A stretch of DNA of 64,000 nt from Undaria pinnatifida (taxonomy: Eukaryota; Sar; Phaeophyceae; Laminariales; Alariaceae). The notes below the pieces were generated by a model. It was given only the letters and a program-made list of their open reading frames with translations, ran no database searches and was not told the origin of the DNA. The stretch spans positions 22,704,923 to 22,768,922 of the forward strand of contig JABAKD010000025.1 of the NCBI GenBank assembly GCA_012845835.1, written 5' to 3'. Made by a program: the position numbers and the translations under genes. Shown piece after piece: positions 12,011 to 23,079 of the stretch; positions within the stretch are counted from its first letter, which is position 1, and each line of letters opens with the position of its first letter.

Positions 12011-12104
12011 ACACACTGGATTTCGTGTGGAGATTTCCTTGGCTATTTAACAGGGCAAGAGTGCTGTCAACTGATAGCTAGCCACATGCATAGGTTGACG
12101 GTCT

Positions 12105-12205
12105 TGACTCCTTTGGAGCCCCCAAATCCCTTCCTATGCTAAATTCAAGTATATTTGTCCCTCAAAAGAGTTTCCAGTTGTAGAGGCGTTCATTTGCCCC
12201 GTCAG
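12105..12205 (+). repeat. MITE family B copy
   Basis: TTTGGAGCCCCCAAATCCCTT, AAATTCAAGTATATTTGTCCC and TTTCCAGTTGTAGAGGCGTT are all diagnostic of the family. Confidence 0.6.
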
Positions 12206-12599
12206 GACCCCTTCACACTTAATATCCTAGTGGGAAGTTTCTTGACGGTTGTCCGTCAAGGGGCAACAGTGCCGTCAACTCACACCTAGCTCATACATGT
12301 TGGCTGACGGCAACTTAACGGTCAAGGCTTGACACGTCGAGGCCTTCTTATGCTAACTAAACTAGTCTTAAGTGTGGGGGTTCCTTGGTGGCTGTTTGTA
12401 CGAGGGCGAGAGTGCCGTCAAAACTGGCATGTTCGCACGTACCAGGGTTGTCCTCCCTTGCTTTTTTTGGTGGGTGCTGTCGTTCTCCGGGCGTCCTTGC
12501 TTTCTTAGTAGTGCTCGCGTGAAAGAGGGCGTTGGTAGCGTGTCAGTGTTTGGTGATGCGAGAGCGTAGGAATGGCTTCCTTGCGGTCTCGTGCTGCCG

Positions 12600-15500
12600 T
12601 GTGCGGTCACCACTGACTTGCTGCTGCTGTGCTACGTGCGGTATAGGAGTGGTCCCTCGATAGTGCCGGTGTGTGCACTATAGAGGGAAATACCAGCAAT
12701 GTGGCGGCAACCGGCACTACTTCGCATACTGCCACTACTAGTTGTTCCCATCTGTACCAAGCGATTTCACAGGCACTGTAGCGGGCAGCCGGCACTACTC
12801 GACCGGCACCGTAGAGGGACTTCGCCTGCACTATGGCGTCGGGGTTAGGTGTTCGCGCTTCATTGGCAGCAAAGGCGCCCACTGCTAAAGTGGTAGTGGT
12901 AGAAAGGTCTAAATAATAGGTGTTTGGTGAAGAGCGTGCCGGTGTTTGGCAATGCAGGAGGGTGGCCGGAGGGTAGCGAGAGGGCAGGCTTGCCCTCGTC
13001 GTTTTGCTGCTGTACAGTGAAGATCCCTCTATAGTGCCGGTTGAGCTGAGCCGGTTGCCGGCCCTAGCGCCTGTGTTATCGCTTGGCATATATGAGTAAC
13101 CAGTATAGCGGCAACAAGCGGAGTAGTGCCTGTTGCCGCTGTAGTGCCGATATCTCCGGCTGGCGCATACTAGCGCTATAGAGGGACTATCACTATATAC
13201 GGTTAACGCATTTACAAGTGGAAACCCGCTTTGGCGGAAAATTACTTGTAATTAGTATGGAAGGGTTTCGGGGCTCTATAGGGGTTAGCGTCCGCTCGCT
13301 GCTGTGATACGAACGGTGGAGAGCAGCGGCGAGGTTCTAGGTGCTCGCGCGTCATAGACAGGGAAGACGCCTTGCTATACAGTACAGCAGTAGTGGCCCC
13401 TCTATAGTAGTACCGGTTGACCATCGCCTGGCGCTTGGAACAGATGGGAAGAACCAATAGTAGCCGAATGCGGAGTGGTGCCGGCTTGCCGCCATGGTGC
13501 CGGTGTCTCCGGCTGGCTTAAACCGGCGCTACAGAAGGACCACTGCTGTAGTAGTAATGGTAGATGTGGCGTCTGAATATTTTTGGAGGGCATATCGGTG
13601 TTTGGTGATGTATTAGGCTAAGCAGAGGATAGGATTTGTCCTGGCTGGGGTGTATTGTCGCCATTCAACTCACTGCTGCTGTGCTATGCACGGTGGGGGG
13701 CAACGGTGGGTTTGGTGCTCGCGCGTCAGTGACAGCAACGAAGATGGCCGAGCTGCTGCGATGCGGTAGAAGTGGTCGTAGAAGTGGCGTCTGAGCAGAT
13801 GGTGAGTGGAGGGGCGGGTCAATGTTAGGTGACTGATGCGACAGGGTGGCGAGCGAGAGGGTAGCGTTGTTGCCCTTGCTGACCTGCCTGCAGTTTACGG
13901 TCGCCTACTCACTCACTTCTGTGCTATGCACAGTTGGGGGGGGCAGCAATCAGGTCGGATGCTGTCGTATAGTTGATAGCTCGACGCCCACTGCTATATG
14001 TATGGTTGGTGGAAGGCATGCTGGCGTTTTGGTGATGCGAGACTGTCGCTAGAGTGCCTGGTAGTGAGAAAGAAGAATGCCCTCGCTGTTGTTGATGTTG
14101 TGTACGGCCAACACCTACCCCCTGCTGCGCGAAAGTTGGGCCAGCGGCAAGATTGAGTGGTTCCGCGCCAATGACAGCAATACCCCCTTGCATTACAGTA
14201 CAGTACAGTAGAGATCCCTCTATAGTGCGTGCCGGTCGAGTAGTGCCGGTTGCCCGCTATACTACCTATGAAATCGGTTGGCACAGATGGAGATAACCAG
14301 CAGTGGTAGCATGCGGAGTAGTGCTGGTTGCCACTATTTGCCGGTATTTCTCTCTATAGTGCATATACCGGCATTATAGAGGGACCACTACAGTAGTAGA
14401 AGTGGTGTTGGAAATGACGTCTGAATAGGTGGTTGATAATGATGCGGGGGAAGGTAGCCAGAGACTAGAGAGTAGGATTAGCCCTCGTGGCCGTTTTGCT
14501 GCTGTGCCCGGCCACCCCTCACTCACTACTGTGCTACGCACGGTGGGGAGTGGCGTGGTGTCGTCGCGGTTGGGTGCTCGCGCGCCGTTTATTTGCCTGA
14601 CGGGCACGCTACGCAGGTAGGTAGGTTTGGTTTGGTGTGGTTTGGTTTGGGTTTTAGGTTGACACCAGCGATACCTTGGTATGTGTATTTTATAAAATTG
14701 TTACAAAACGCGCCAGTTGTAGAGTGTTGTGCCGATTGCATGACCAATACTGAACTGCAAGCTGCGTGATACCTGCTGCGTCTTTGACAGGGCACGACAT
14801 GAACAGCAGCAGTTGTATTTATTTTTTTATTTTTTTTGGCCGCAGCGGTGGTAACGGCGGGCGGCAGCGGCGGCGGCGGCGGCGGATGGGGCGAGGATAG
14901 CTTAGTGATAGGTGGTGGCGCCGAAAACAATTCCGGCGGTTGTTCCAGGCGTAAGTATGCCTGTCCCTTGAGGTGAATGCTGGGGGGTTTCCAATGGTTA
15001 AGCATGCATCCTAGGGCCGGTATTTCACCGACTCGCAAAATACTCGTGCGCAGCTTTTTTTTTTGCAGTGCAGACAATATTTTGGCGAAAATGTTTTGTC
15101 TTGCTGCCGATTTTCCCCAGTACCTTGCCAAATATTTGAGGGGCTACTCCTTAACTCTTTTGGAAGTGCGCCCGCGTTTTTTGGAGGTCAAAATGACATG
15201 AAGTTAGTGTGGAATATTTTTTGGAGTTGTACTCGTAAGAAAAAGGGATTTTACTTCGGGATTATTCCTTCGTTGGGTTATTTATGGGTACTGTATATTT
15301 TGTGTGCATTTTTATTTTTTCAAGGGCAATTTTTCAATGGCATGAAAGACTGGGAAAACGGGAAGATGGAACGGAAAATGTGGCGTTCTATAAAATTATG
15401 TACCATACGTCATCTAAACCTGGGGTTTGTGAAGCGGCATTGTGTCTTCCATAGTGTACTCGAAGGCGTGCTGGATTAGGGGACACTTATAATAATATGT

Positions 15501-15830
15501 ATTTTGCAAGTTTTTTTGGTATTCATTGTTTGCACGGTTGCGCTGTCCCTTGACGAGCAGCGGCCCCTGGTGGGCTCTTCGAAGGCGGATGCTAGCACGC
15601 CGTCCTGCTCTCTACAGCAGCCGCAGAGATGAGTGGTGTTCCCCCCTACAATGCCAGTGTGCGCCAGTCAACAACACCGGAATTATACCGAACAGCATCA
15701 CTATTGGGTTCAGTACCGGCGCGGGTAGTAGCATAGCGGGTTCCAGTCGTGCCAAGATATTTTCACCGACACTGTATCGGCATTAAACACTATGCAGTTG
15801 GCACTATAGAAGAAGGACCCCCACTCTGGC
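12600..15830. repeat. Complex array of CTATAGTGCCGGT-type and GTGCTCGCGCG-type repeats
   Basis: Two motif sets alternate. One is inverted CCTCTATAGTGCCGGT / CCGGCACTATAGAGG pairs near 12660-12835, 13025-13185, 13390-13540, 14215-14380 and 15650-15815. The other is GCTGTGCTAYGCACGGTGG followed by TGGTGCTCGCGCG near 12625, 13300, 13680, 13920 and 14530. This looks like serial duplication of a foldback element. A dispersed copy lies at about 60620-60765. No gene was found here. Confidence 0.55.
13200..13295 (-). repeat. MITE family B copy
   Basis: TTTACAAGTGGAAACCCGCTTT, ACTTGTAATTAGTATGGAAGGG and GGGGCTCTATAGGGGTTAG mark an inverted copy embedded in the array. Confidence 0.55.
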
Positions 15831-16474
15831 AGAGAACGGGTGCTGCTGCTGCTATCTGATACTGCGTGCCCAGCTGCCGCAGCAGCACAGAGAAAGATAG
15901 TCGTACTACAGTCTGTAATTCGTGCCCGCAGTTTTCTGATCGTGCAATTTTGTTTTTAGGGCGAGTTCTGATCGGTCCGTTTTGTTTAAGGGGCGTTCTG
16001 ATTGGTGGTGCTCGATTTTTTTAGGCGTGATTTGAATCTGGTTTATTTTATGTCGGGCGTTCGTTTTGATTGGTTTACTTTTTGTTACGATTGGTGGAAA
16101 GTTCCTAGATGATACGCGAAGTCATGCACCCATCCGTGAAGAACGAACTTTTATTTCTGGCCATGGACGCCCGCTGCTAATACGGTAGAGTAGCAGTACT
16201 GTCGTGGTAGAAATAAGTGACGTCTGAATATGGAATTGGTGGAGGGCGGGATGCAAGAGACATGAAAACATATGAAAGGCGCCTGGTATGTAGGTCCTTA
16301 CGGCAAACGCTGGTGGCAGCAAGATGCAATCTAGGTAGTAGTCCGGGCTATAGGGGAACTAGACAGAAACGTCTTCGCTTCGCCGTGCGTGCGCATAACA
16401 CGCGCTCTCGGTGTTGCGTGTCGCGATTCATCTACCGTTGGGAGCAGATCGAGAGCTTAATTTTGGAGCGAGAG

Positions 16475-16760
16475 GGCGGGGGGGGGTACTCAATTTGTGC
16501 ATGGCCGTAGTCTTAAGACCATTGACCCTCGCACACCTACAATGCCGGGACGGACCACGTTGGATTTTCACCGACCAGGCGGACATCGCGTGCACCAAGC
16601 GCGAAGCTCCGGGAGGGGTTCGGCGAGTCGCACGCAGGATGAGCTGCATCCTACTGAGAACCACTGGTGGGGCGGACTCCCGCGCCTCGTGCGTGCTTTC
16701 TTGCTATCGGACGACAGCTTTTATTTGTTTTCTAGGGTGTGTGGCCACTTCCAGAAACAT
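16475..16760. repeat. Family A copy (truncated)
   Basis: It begins next to a G run with GTACTCAATTTGTGCATGGCCGTAG and follows the family as far as the CCACTTCCAGA landmark. Unrelated sequence takes over after that. Confidence 0.75.
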
Positions 16761-17091
16761 GAAGGGGCAAGAGAGAGGGCGGGACTGGACATTTGGACAT
16801 CCGAGAGATCGATGCTGGTATAAGGGCTTTGAGCACCTGGTCAATGAATCGTAGTGCTGGCCCGTGTGTCAGCGGAAAAACAAGGCTATGATAGAGTCTA
16901 CCCCCAAAATCTCCCACCACGGGCAACTTTCGTTCAGGAACCTCGGCGGAAAAGAGGTGTACCAGCAGAAGGCCAAAAAAAGCTAAAGCTATACCAGGGT
17001 ATACGATAATCCGAAAATCCCCTAGGGTACCATTCATTGAGGAACGCGTCAGGAAGGACGGAACAAGTACTCGCCCCGCGCTCGCGAGCAC
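16755..17091 (-). CDS. Unrecognised open frame with one membrane-like segment
   Basis: About 110 codons on the minus strand start near 17091, just inside a SINE-like copy. The frame encodes a hydrophobic helix (GIALAFFGLLLVHLF) and then mixed globular-looking sequence (GGRLYHSLVFPLTHG, RFIDQVLKALIP) before running into a family A repeat. Amino-acid usage looks more natural than most frames here. No splice context or family is recognised, and it may be a gene relic. Confidence 0.2.
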
Positions 17092-17099
17092 GAAGAAGT

Positions 17100-17215
17100 T
17101 GTTGGTGTAGTTAGTGTTGTTCTCGCGTCGCTCAGCATCGCTACAGTCTAGTCCGTGGTCGCAGGACAGGCTCCACTCACTCTGACGAGGAAAATACCTC
17201 AGAAACCAACGTTAC
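17100..17215 (-). mobile_element. SINE-like (AAC)n family copy, diverged
   Basis: On the minus strand GAGTGGAGCCTGTCCTG, CGACCACGGACTAGA and GCGAGAACAACAC match the element at 46320-46408. Confidence 0.5.
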
Positions 17216-17459
17216 AAAGCCAAAGTTATAGTCTACACATAAACGATGCACATACATAGCTGGACGTCATACATACCCCTAGCTGACATGGGATTGAAGG
17301 CCATGAGCCACATGCATCAACGGCGTAGACCGCGGCCTGCCCAGCGCCAAGTGCCACCGTAAATAGGTGCCACCGTGCTTCGTAAACGTGAAGTGAAAAT
17401 GCTTGGGCCCAACCATCTACTCACAGTAACAACAGAAGACACAGCAGTGGTGGTGGGGG

Positions 17460-17575
17460 CGAGGGGGAGGGCTCGTACTTATCTGTCGCTTGCTTTGTTC
17501 GTTGACCGTTGGCCACGCATCTCCTTTCAAGACGGAGCACTGTTCCTACTCCTAATAGAGACACCTCAACATTTA
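17460..17575 (-). mobile_element. LINE 3' fragment
   Basis: About 100 bp matches the end of the LINE at 370-480 (GTTCCTACTCCTAATAGAGAC, CACGCATCTCCTTTC). A family A copy follows directly. Confidence 0.55.
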
Positions 17576-17579
17576 CATC

Positions 17580-18150
17580 ATGGGGGGGGGTGTACTCAGG
17601 TTGTGCATGGCCGTAGTCGTATGACCGTAGACCCTCGCATCCCTACTATGCCGGGACGGAGCACGTTGGGTTTTCACCAAACAGGCAGGCATTGCTTGCA
17701 CCAAGCGCGAAGCGCCGTGAGGTGTTCGGCGAGTCGCATGAAGGGTGAATTGCATCCTTCCAAGAATCTCTAGTAGGGCGGACATCGGCACCTTGTGACT
17801 ACTTTCTTGCTTTATGGATGACAGCGCCAACGAGTTACTTTCGTTTTCTGGTGTGGTGACTCCAGAGACAGCAATGGGTACTGCTATGCATCAGGTGACT
17901 GCCTCGTGGGTGCCTTACCATATTCACACTACGTGATGCGACGGAGTAAGGGTTCTCCACCCCGCACAATACCATCTAACTCGATAAGCATCATGGTGAC
18001 CGCCAAAAAAAGAAGAAAAAAAAAGGTACGCTGGTTGTCTAACTCACGCAGTGATTGGCATGCTTTACAGCAACGTTGCCAACCAACGCCAAGCCCAATG
18101 TACATATAATGTTTTACAGCGTCGGTGCCAACCGAGGCCAACTAGTATAT
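17580..18150. repeat. Family A copy (near full length)
   Basis: All landmarks of the ~560 bp repeat are present, from the G run and GTACTCAGG through to GTTTTACAGCGTCGGTGCC. Confidence 0.8.
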
Positions 18151-18183
18151 ATAAATTAAGGGGGGATTGGTATTGATATTGAG

Positions 18184-18331
18184 GGCGAGTGTTAAGCTAA
18201 GCCGTTGGTCTTTGCCCGCGTGAGTTCGAATCTCATCGTCGACGCCATTTGTTAATGTATTAGTGGGGTATTAGTCCGTTTGACCACTTGCAAAAGGTTA
18301 ACCAATAGCTTACCCAAACTAAGCCTCATAA
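18184..18331 (-). mobile_element. LTR joined to a CCA-ended tRNA-Ser-like copy
   Basis: Plus-strand 18184-18246 reads like a serine tRNA lacking its anticodon arm. It has a D-arm-like GCGAGTGTTAAGC, a long variable arm (TTGGTCTTTGCCC), a T arm (GTGAG-TTCGAAT-CTCAT), the acceptor 3' strand CGTCGAC, discriminator G and CCA. Two bases later an 83 bp LTR follows in inverse orientation (about 18249-18331). It is the same LTR as at 41366-41451 and has TG...CA ends. Eukaryotic tRNA genes do not encode CCA, so this part was probably copied from mature tRNA used as the reverse-transcription primer. Confidence 0.65.
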
Positions 18332-18454
18332 CACGAGGGGGATTTCCCCCAGTCAAAGCTGACAAATTGAGGTACAAATACTTAACGCTGGGCGCACGTG
18401 GTGCAATAGAGGTACACGAAGCACTTTTTGACCACAATATTCTCTGAATGACGT

Positions 18455-18545
18455 GGCTCCTTAACGCCTTTGCGGCTGGAAACCCATTTTCGGGGGGGAA
18501 ATACTTGAATTAAGTGTAGGGAGAGTTTCTGGGGGCTCCACATCC
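18455..18545 (-). repeat. MITE family B copy
   Basis: It starts TTAACGCCTTTGCGGCTGG and continues with GGGGGGAAATACTTGAATTAAG and TGTAGGGAGAG. Confidence 0.6.
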
Positions 18546-19084
18546 AAAGCTACGGGGTAAGGGGGCATGTTCTTGCGGTGGCTCGGGGTCACACGCGCAA
18601 GTGAACCCCCCCCTGGAGCATACTGACGCGTGCTACGATAGGTGTGCACCAACCATTGTTTTTTCTGAGGCTCCTCAGTTTGGGAGCGCAAGACCATTCC
18701 CGAAAACTGATTTGGGGAAATAACGCTGCTACCGGATGAAAATCCCATGGCCTAGGTACACAACGAGAATATGTGCAAAAAAAAACTATTTTTTTTCCCG
18801 CCGATTATGGGTTAAGGAGCACCGTCATCCAGAAAACATTTTCGCCAACAAAGGTATACCTCTATCGTAGCACGCGTTCCTTTTGCTGTCTTCAAAGGCA
18901 ACTCTATCGTGCCGTTCCAATTTTGAGGATATTAATCCTGCGCGGGAATAGTTACCTACGAGCTGCGCGCCAAACAAAATCGATTACGCACGTAAGAATC
19001 GTTTTGTCAGTGAGGTACAGAGGCACTCGATCGAGCGGCCCAAAACACGGTATTGAAAAAGGGGTACCCCTCCCCCTCCCCTAC

Positions 19085-19275
19085 CGTGACCTTGGTTCTA
19101 CAGGGGTTATAACCTTGGTCCTGAAGGGGTTATAGCCTTGGTCCTAAAGGGGTTATAACCTTGGTTCTAAAGGGTTATAATGGGTTAATGGATTATAACC
19201 TTGGTCATAAAAGGGTTATGAGCCTTGGTACTAAAGGGGTTTTATAACCTTGGTCCTAAAGAGGTTATAACCCGT
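19085..19275 (+). repeat. Minisatellite, ~26 bp unit
   Basis: About six to seven imperfect units of GGGGTTATAACCTTGGTCCT (with TAAA or TGAA linkers) stand in tandem. Confidence 0.8.
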
Positions 19276-19614
19276 AACCCGAAATCGTCGGAATGTCCTT
19301 CTCGTTTTGCGATTTGATGACAATAATAAGGGTGACCCCAACCGGAAAAAAGGCGGTGGTGTGTGCCTAGAGCAATACGACCGCCTTGTATGGGGGAAGG
19401 CGCCTTCATTCATTCCGGGTTATTGCTTTCATTTCCCCGGTCGCGCCAAAGCGATTTTTGACCGCCTTGTATTATATCGGGATACCGCCTTGCTCAGACC
19501 GCCTTTTTGGGAGGACCGCTACTGTCGCTACTGCTGTGTATTGTCTACCTAGGCTATACATGGATTTGGTCATCGAGTTGCACTTTTAGTTTCCCCAAAA
19601 CCAGCAGGGCTTTT

Positions 19615-19915
19615 CAAGGGTCATCACCCGACCCGCGGATCGGGTCGGGTCAGGACGCTTTCAAAATCTCGCGGGCCGAGTCGGGTCGGGTCAGGACGGG
19701 TTCGAAATCTCACGCGGGTGGAGTCGGGTCGGATCAGGAGGAGGTGTTACTAAAAACGGTCGATCGACGCAGTACGCAGCTTGCAAAGATGAGTATCGAC
19801 CCTAAATTCGTCGAACTCACAGCTTGACGTCGTTAGAATAATTTCAAAAAGTATCACCGGTCGGGTCGGGCCACCCTGACCCGACCCGACCCGCGAGCAG
19901 TGATCCAACCCGTCA
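19615..19915. repeat. GGGTC-rich dispersed repeat
   Basis: (GGGTC)-type blocks at about 19640-19735 are followed by their complement near 19877-19895 (CCCGACCCGACCCGCGAG). It is the same element type as at 4860-5100 and 26820-27015. Confidence 0.6.
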
Positions 19916-19929
19916 AAACGCCCCGAAAA

Positions 19930-21150
19930 AATAAGTTTTGCCTCATCAGGTTAGGAGCCTCGGGAAGAAACAAGTGCATTCATTTACCGTAGCATGTGCC
20001 GGTGACCGCGACCTCTATCCGGCGCCGCCAACATCGCTATACCTGCCCGGGGGCAAGATCCGCCGTAAAGTGCCACCGTGCTTCGCAACCACGGTGGACT
20101 TTGGGCGCGCGTTTCGACACCGACTTTCCTAAAAGGACAAAAGATTGATGTGAATGAACAGCATAGACAGATTAATAGGTAAGGTATACGAATACGGGGA
20201 CTTATAAAAAAAAAAGGCAAGGGTTGGCAGGTCGTGTACTGTTTGGTGCCTGGTGTATTATCCTTTACTAATCGTACTGGACGTGCTATTCACAATTCCT
20301 ACAGTACGAGCACGAGTAGCCAGCAGGCTGCGGAATGCCACTAAAAAGGAACCGTGTCAGCTCTCGCCCTTTGTGTTGTTCCAATAACGCTCGGAGCAGA
20401 AGGCAAGAAAAGCACAGCGAAAAAAGGAACCGTGTGAGCTTTTCACATCCAGGAGGATGGCGGGAAAAGCGTCAGCAAATAAAACGCACAGCGGTTATCC
20501 TGCGTGTGCTCCTCTCGCCGTTAACCTGTTTTTTTCTATAGCTTCCACAAAAGCCTTCACAGAAATGCGCTACCGGTGTATGATACTCGTAAAACGACTC
20601 CCCCTCGTCCCCTGTTTTCATCACACGTATTACATATTTACTTTCGTTCACACCCTGGGTAAACCTATAAACAACACTACGGCAGACGTTGCGTATCATA
20701 CAATACAGCGTCAGCGTAGGGCATTGTTGACCCTCGTCTGCCCGCCATGTTTCGGGAAACCCCTCTCTGCAGGTGACGACGCGCCACCGAGACCTCGATG
20801 TTAACTCCCGATTGTGCCACAAAATGCGCGATGCAATCGTCCTCCGTAACCAACCAGCCTAACCACATCTCCCGACGGTACCGCAACCCACGACGCCAGG
20901 AGACAGCAATTTCACCCCTATTTTGACGGACAGCAAAATTTTCCCCGGCCCCCGCCAAACTATAGGTTTTTAGATTATAGCGTGGAACACCCTGCTCTAC
21001 ACCCCTTTTACAACGCAAGCTTTCCCTTGCTTGACATGCCTTGTTGACCGCAGGGGCACGTTTGCCCTGTTGCTCTTGACATGTCTCCTGACGTGTGTGT
21101 CTGCCCGCAAACGGCGTGACTCGAAATCACCCCGCGAACACCAAACCAAC
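19930..21150. other. No gene supported; region downstream of the 7TM-RGS gene
   Basis: Open frames of 60-116 codons occur on both strands but show no motif, no paired splice signals and no repeat identity. Part may be 3' untranslated sequence of the minus-strand gene that stops at 21155. Confidence 0.4.
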
Positions 21151-21154
21151 AAAA

Positions 21155-22619
21155 TCAGATCTTCCCTTGGCCACGCTCTTTATTCGACGCCTTGAAATAA
21201 CCCCCAACGGTAAGATACGGAGAAACACCGGAAAAATCCGACCCTGTGACGTTCCCATCATCACTGCCACTGCCCCCGTCGGCGCCAACGCCACCACCAC
21301 CAACACGGTCGCCCACACCGTCGCCGCCATCACCACCACCACCACGCCCGCCCCCCCCGCCGCCCTCTTCGCTTGTACCGCTGCCTTTTCCGGCACCCGC
21401 AGGGGGTACCCTCGTGCGGGCGGCGGCGCCAATGCCACCGCCGCCGCTACCGCCGTCGCCGCCAGCCCCTGCCAGCGACAGTCTGTTCACTACGGACCCT
21501 TTCCTTGCGTGCACGGCCAGGTTCCGTCGGCTGCCCGTCGCCGGCGGAAGAACCTTGCCCCCCGCCTGGCGACCCACAGCCCTAGAGTTATCCCCGAAAA
21601 GAGGCTTTATTATGGTCTTGGCCGCTTCAGCGAGGTCTTTCGGGGCGTCCTGGTCTTTGTTGCTACGGCCGGTGCCGGTGCCGCGGCCACCGCCGGCGCT
21701 GCCACGGGTCGGTTTCCGCTTAACTTTCTCCATAACTCCCGTGTTTCCGCGCACCATGTACTCCTCGGCTTCCCCTTCCGAGGAGTCGCTGCCCGCCCGT
21801 ATGCCGAACGCGGCGTGCAGGTTTTCGACGCCAGCCAGACCTTTGCCAGCCAACCTTCGCGCCGACATCTGCTGCGCGTTGCCCTTGTGTCCCCCCACCG
21901 CTTTTTCCCCCCTCCCCTGCTTTTCCTCATTTTCTATATCGTGCATGGGTGGGTAGTTTTTGTCAACTACCACGAGGGTGCCTCCCCCCCCTCCTCCTCC
22001 TGCTCCTGCTCCGCCTCCTCCTTCTCCAGCGGCTGCTGCCCCTCTCCCTCCGCCCTCTCCCTCCCTCCCCCCTCTTCTTCCGGTTCCTACCTGACTACCG
22101 CCGAGTGCCCTACCGTGCCGCGCTTCGGCCGAAAAATCGTGGGGAAGGGTCGCGTTGTCCACGTTTTCCCCCCGGTGCGGACCGGCGCCTCGGTCGGGGG
22201 CGGCGGCGGCGACGGTGGCAGCGGCGGTCTGCGGCGTCGTCGCGGTGTAGGAAAACGACGAAGAGGCAGGCGTCGCTCTCGGGGTGATTCCCTTCTCCTC
22301 GGCGTGGCCGTTGTAAGCGGTGTTTCTGTCGGCCAGTCCGCCGATTAAATAGGTATTTTGGTGGCGACTTTTAGCGCGGTTGTGGCCGCCGCCGCCGCCG
22401 CCACCGTGGCTTTGGTTGTGGCTGTGGCTGTGGCTGTTGCTGCCTTGGTTTTTTTTTCGGCTATTTCGGCTTTGGCTTTTGCTCTGGCTGGGACGTCGAC
22501 CTCGGCTGTCCATGAGACCGTCGCTGGTTCCGCTGATCTCGCTGCCGTTGTAGGTGGTGGCACCAGCAGGCACCGACAGCGCGGAGAAAGCAACGCTGCT
22601 GGCGCTGTCGCTGTAGCTT

Positions 22620-22650
<31 letters not shown>

Positions 22651-22846
22651 CGCTGCTGCGGCTGCGGCTGTGGCTGCTGCGGCTGCGAAACTGGCTGCGG
22701 CTGCTTCTACTTCTACCGCTGTAGCCGCCGCTGCTCCGGCTGACGCTGCTGCTACTGCTGTAGCTTCTGCTGCTTCCACCGCTCTTGCCTCCATTGCTGC
22801 TATCGGTGCGATAGCTGAATGAGGCGCTCGTGCCCGTCGCCGATAG
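21155..22846 (-). CDS. Last exon of the 7TM-RGS gene: long Ser/Arg- and Gly-rich tail
   Basis: One open stretch of 563 codons plus stop starts after AAATACTAG at 22847. The first ~100 residues are Ser/Arg/Gly-rich with runs encoded by (AGC)n. Then come GATTYNGSEISGTSDG, a Ser/Lys/His/Asn-rich stretch (SQSKSQSRNSRKK, HSHSHNQSH), Gly-rich blocks and a final more ordered end (GVSPYLTVGGYF). The exon is phase-compatible with the RGS exon but could belong to a separate gene. Long plus-strand frames over the same bases mirror its composition. Confidence 0.55.
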
Positions 22847-23014
22847 CTAGTATTTGGTTGTCATGCGGAGAGTACAACAGCATAGCGGGAGACGCGGGAA
22901 AGTTAGCCACGAGTTTGTTTTGTCCAGCCCGAGTTCGATTGAGCTAGTTTTGGTCGTCACGCGGGGGAATAGGAGCGGGGAACACGCTACGCTGGGAAGG
23001 GTTTAGCCGCGCGT

Positions 23015-23079
<65 letters not shown>

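Noticed and set aside
21095-22348. Plus-strand 417-codon open frame rich in Pro/Ala/Ser
   Set aside because: It lies exactly opposite the minus-strand low-complexity exon and mirrors its GC-rich composition. It has no splice or motif support.
22345-22822. Ala-rich frames on both strands
   Set aside because: They are alternative readings of the (AGC)n serine-coding tract.
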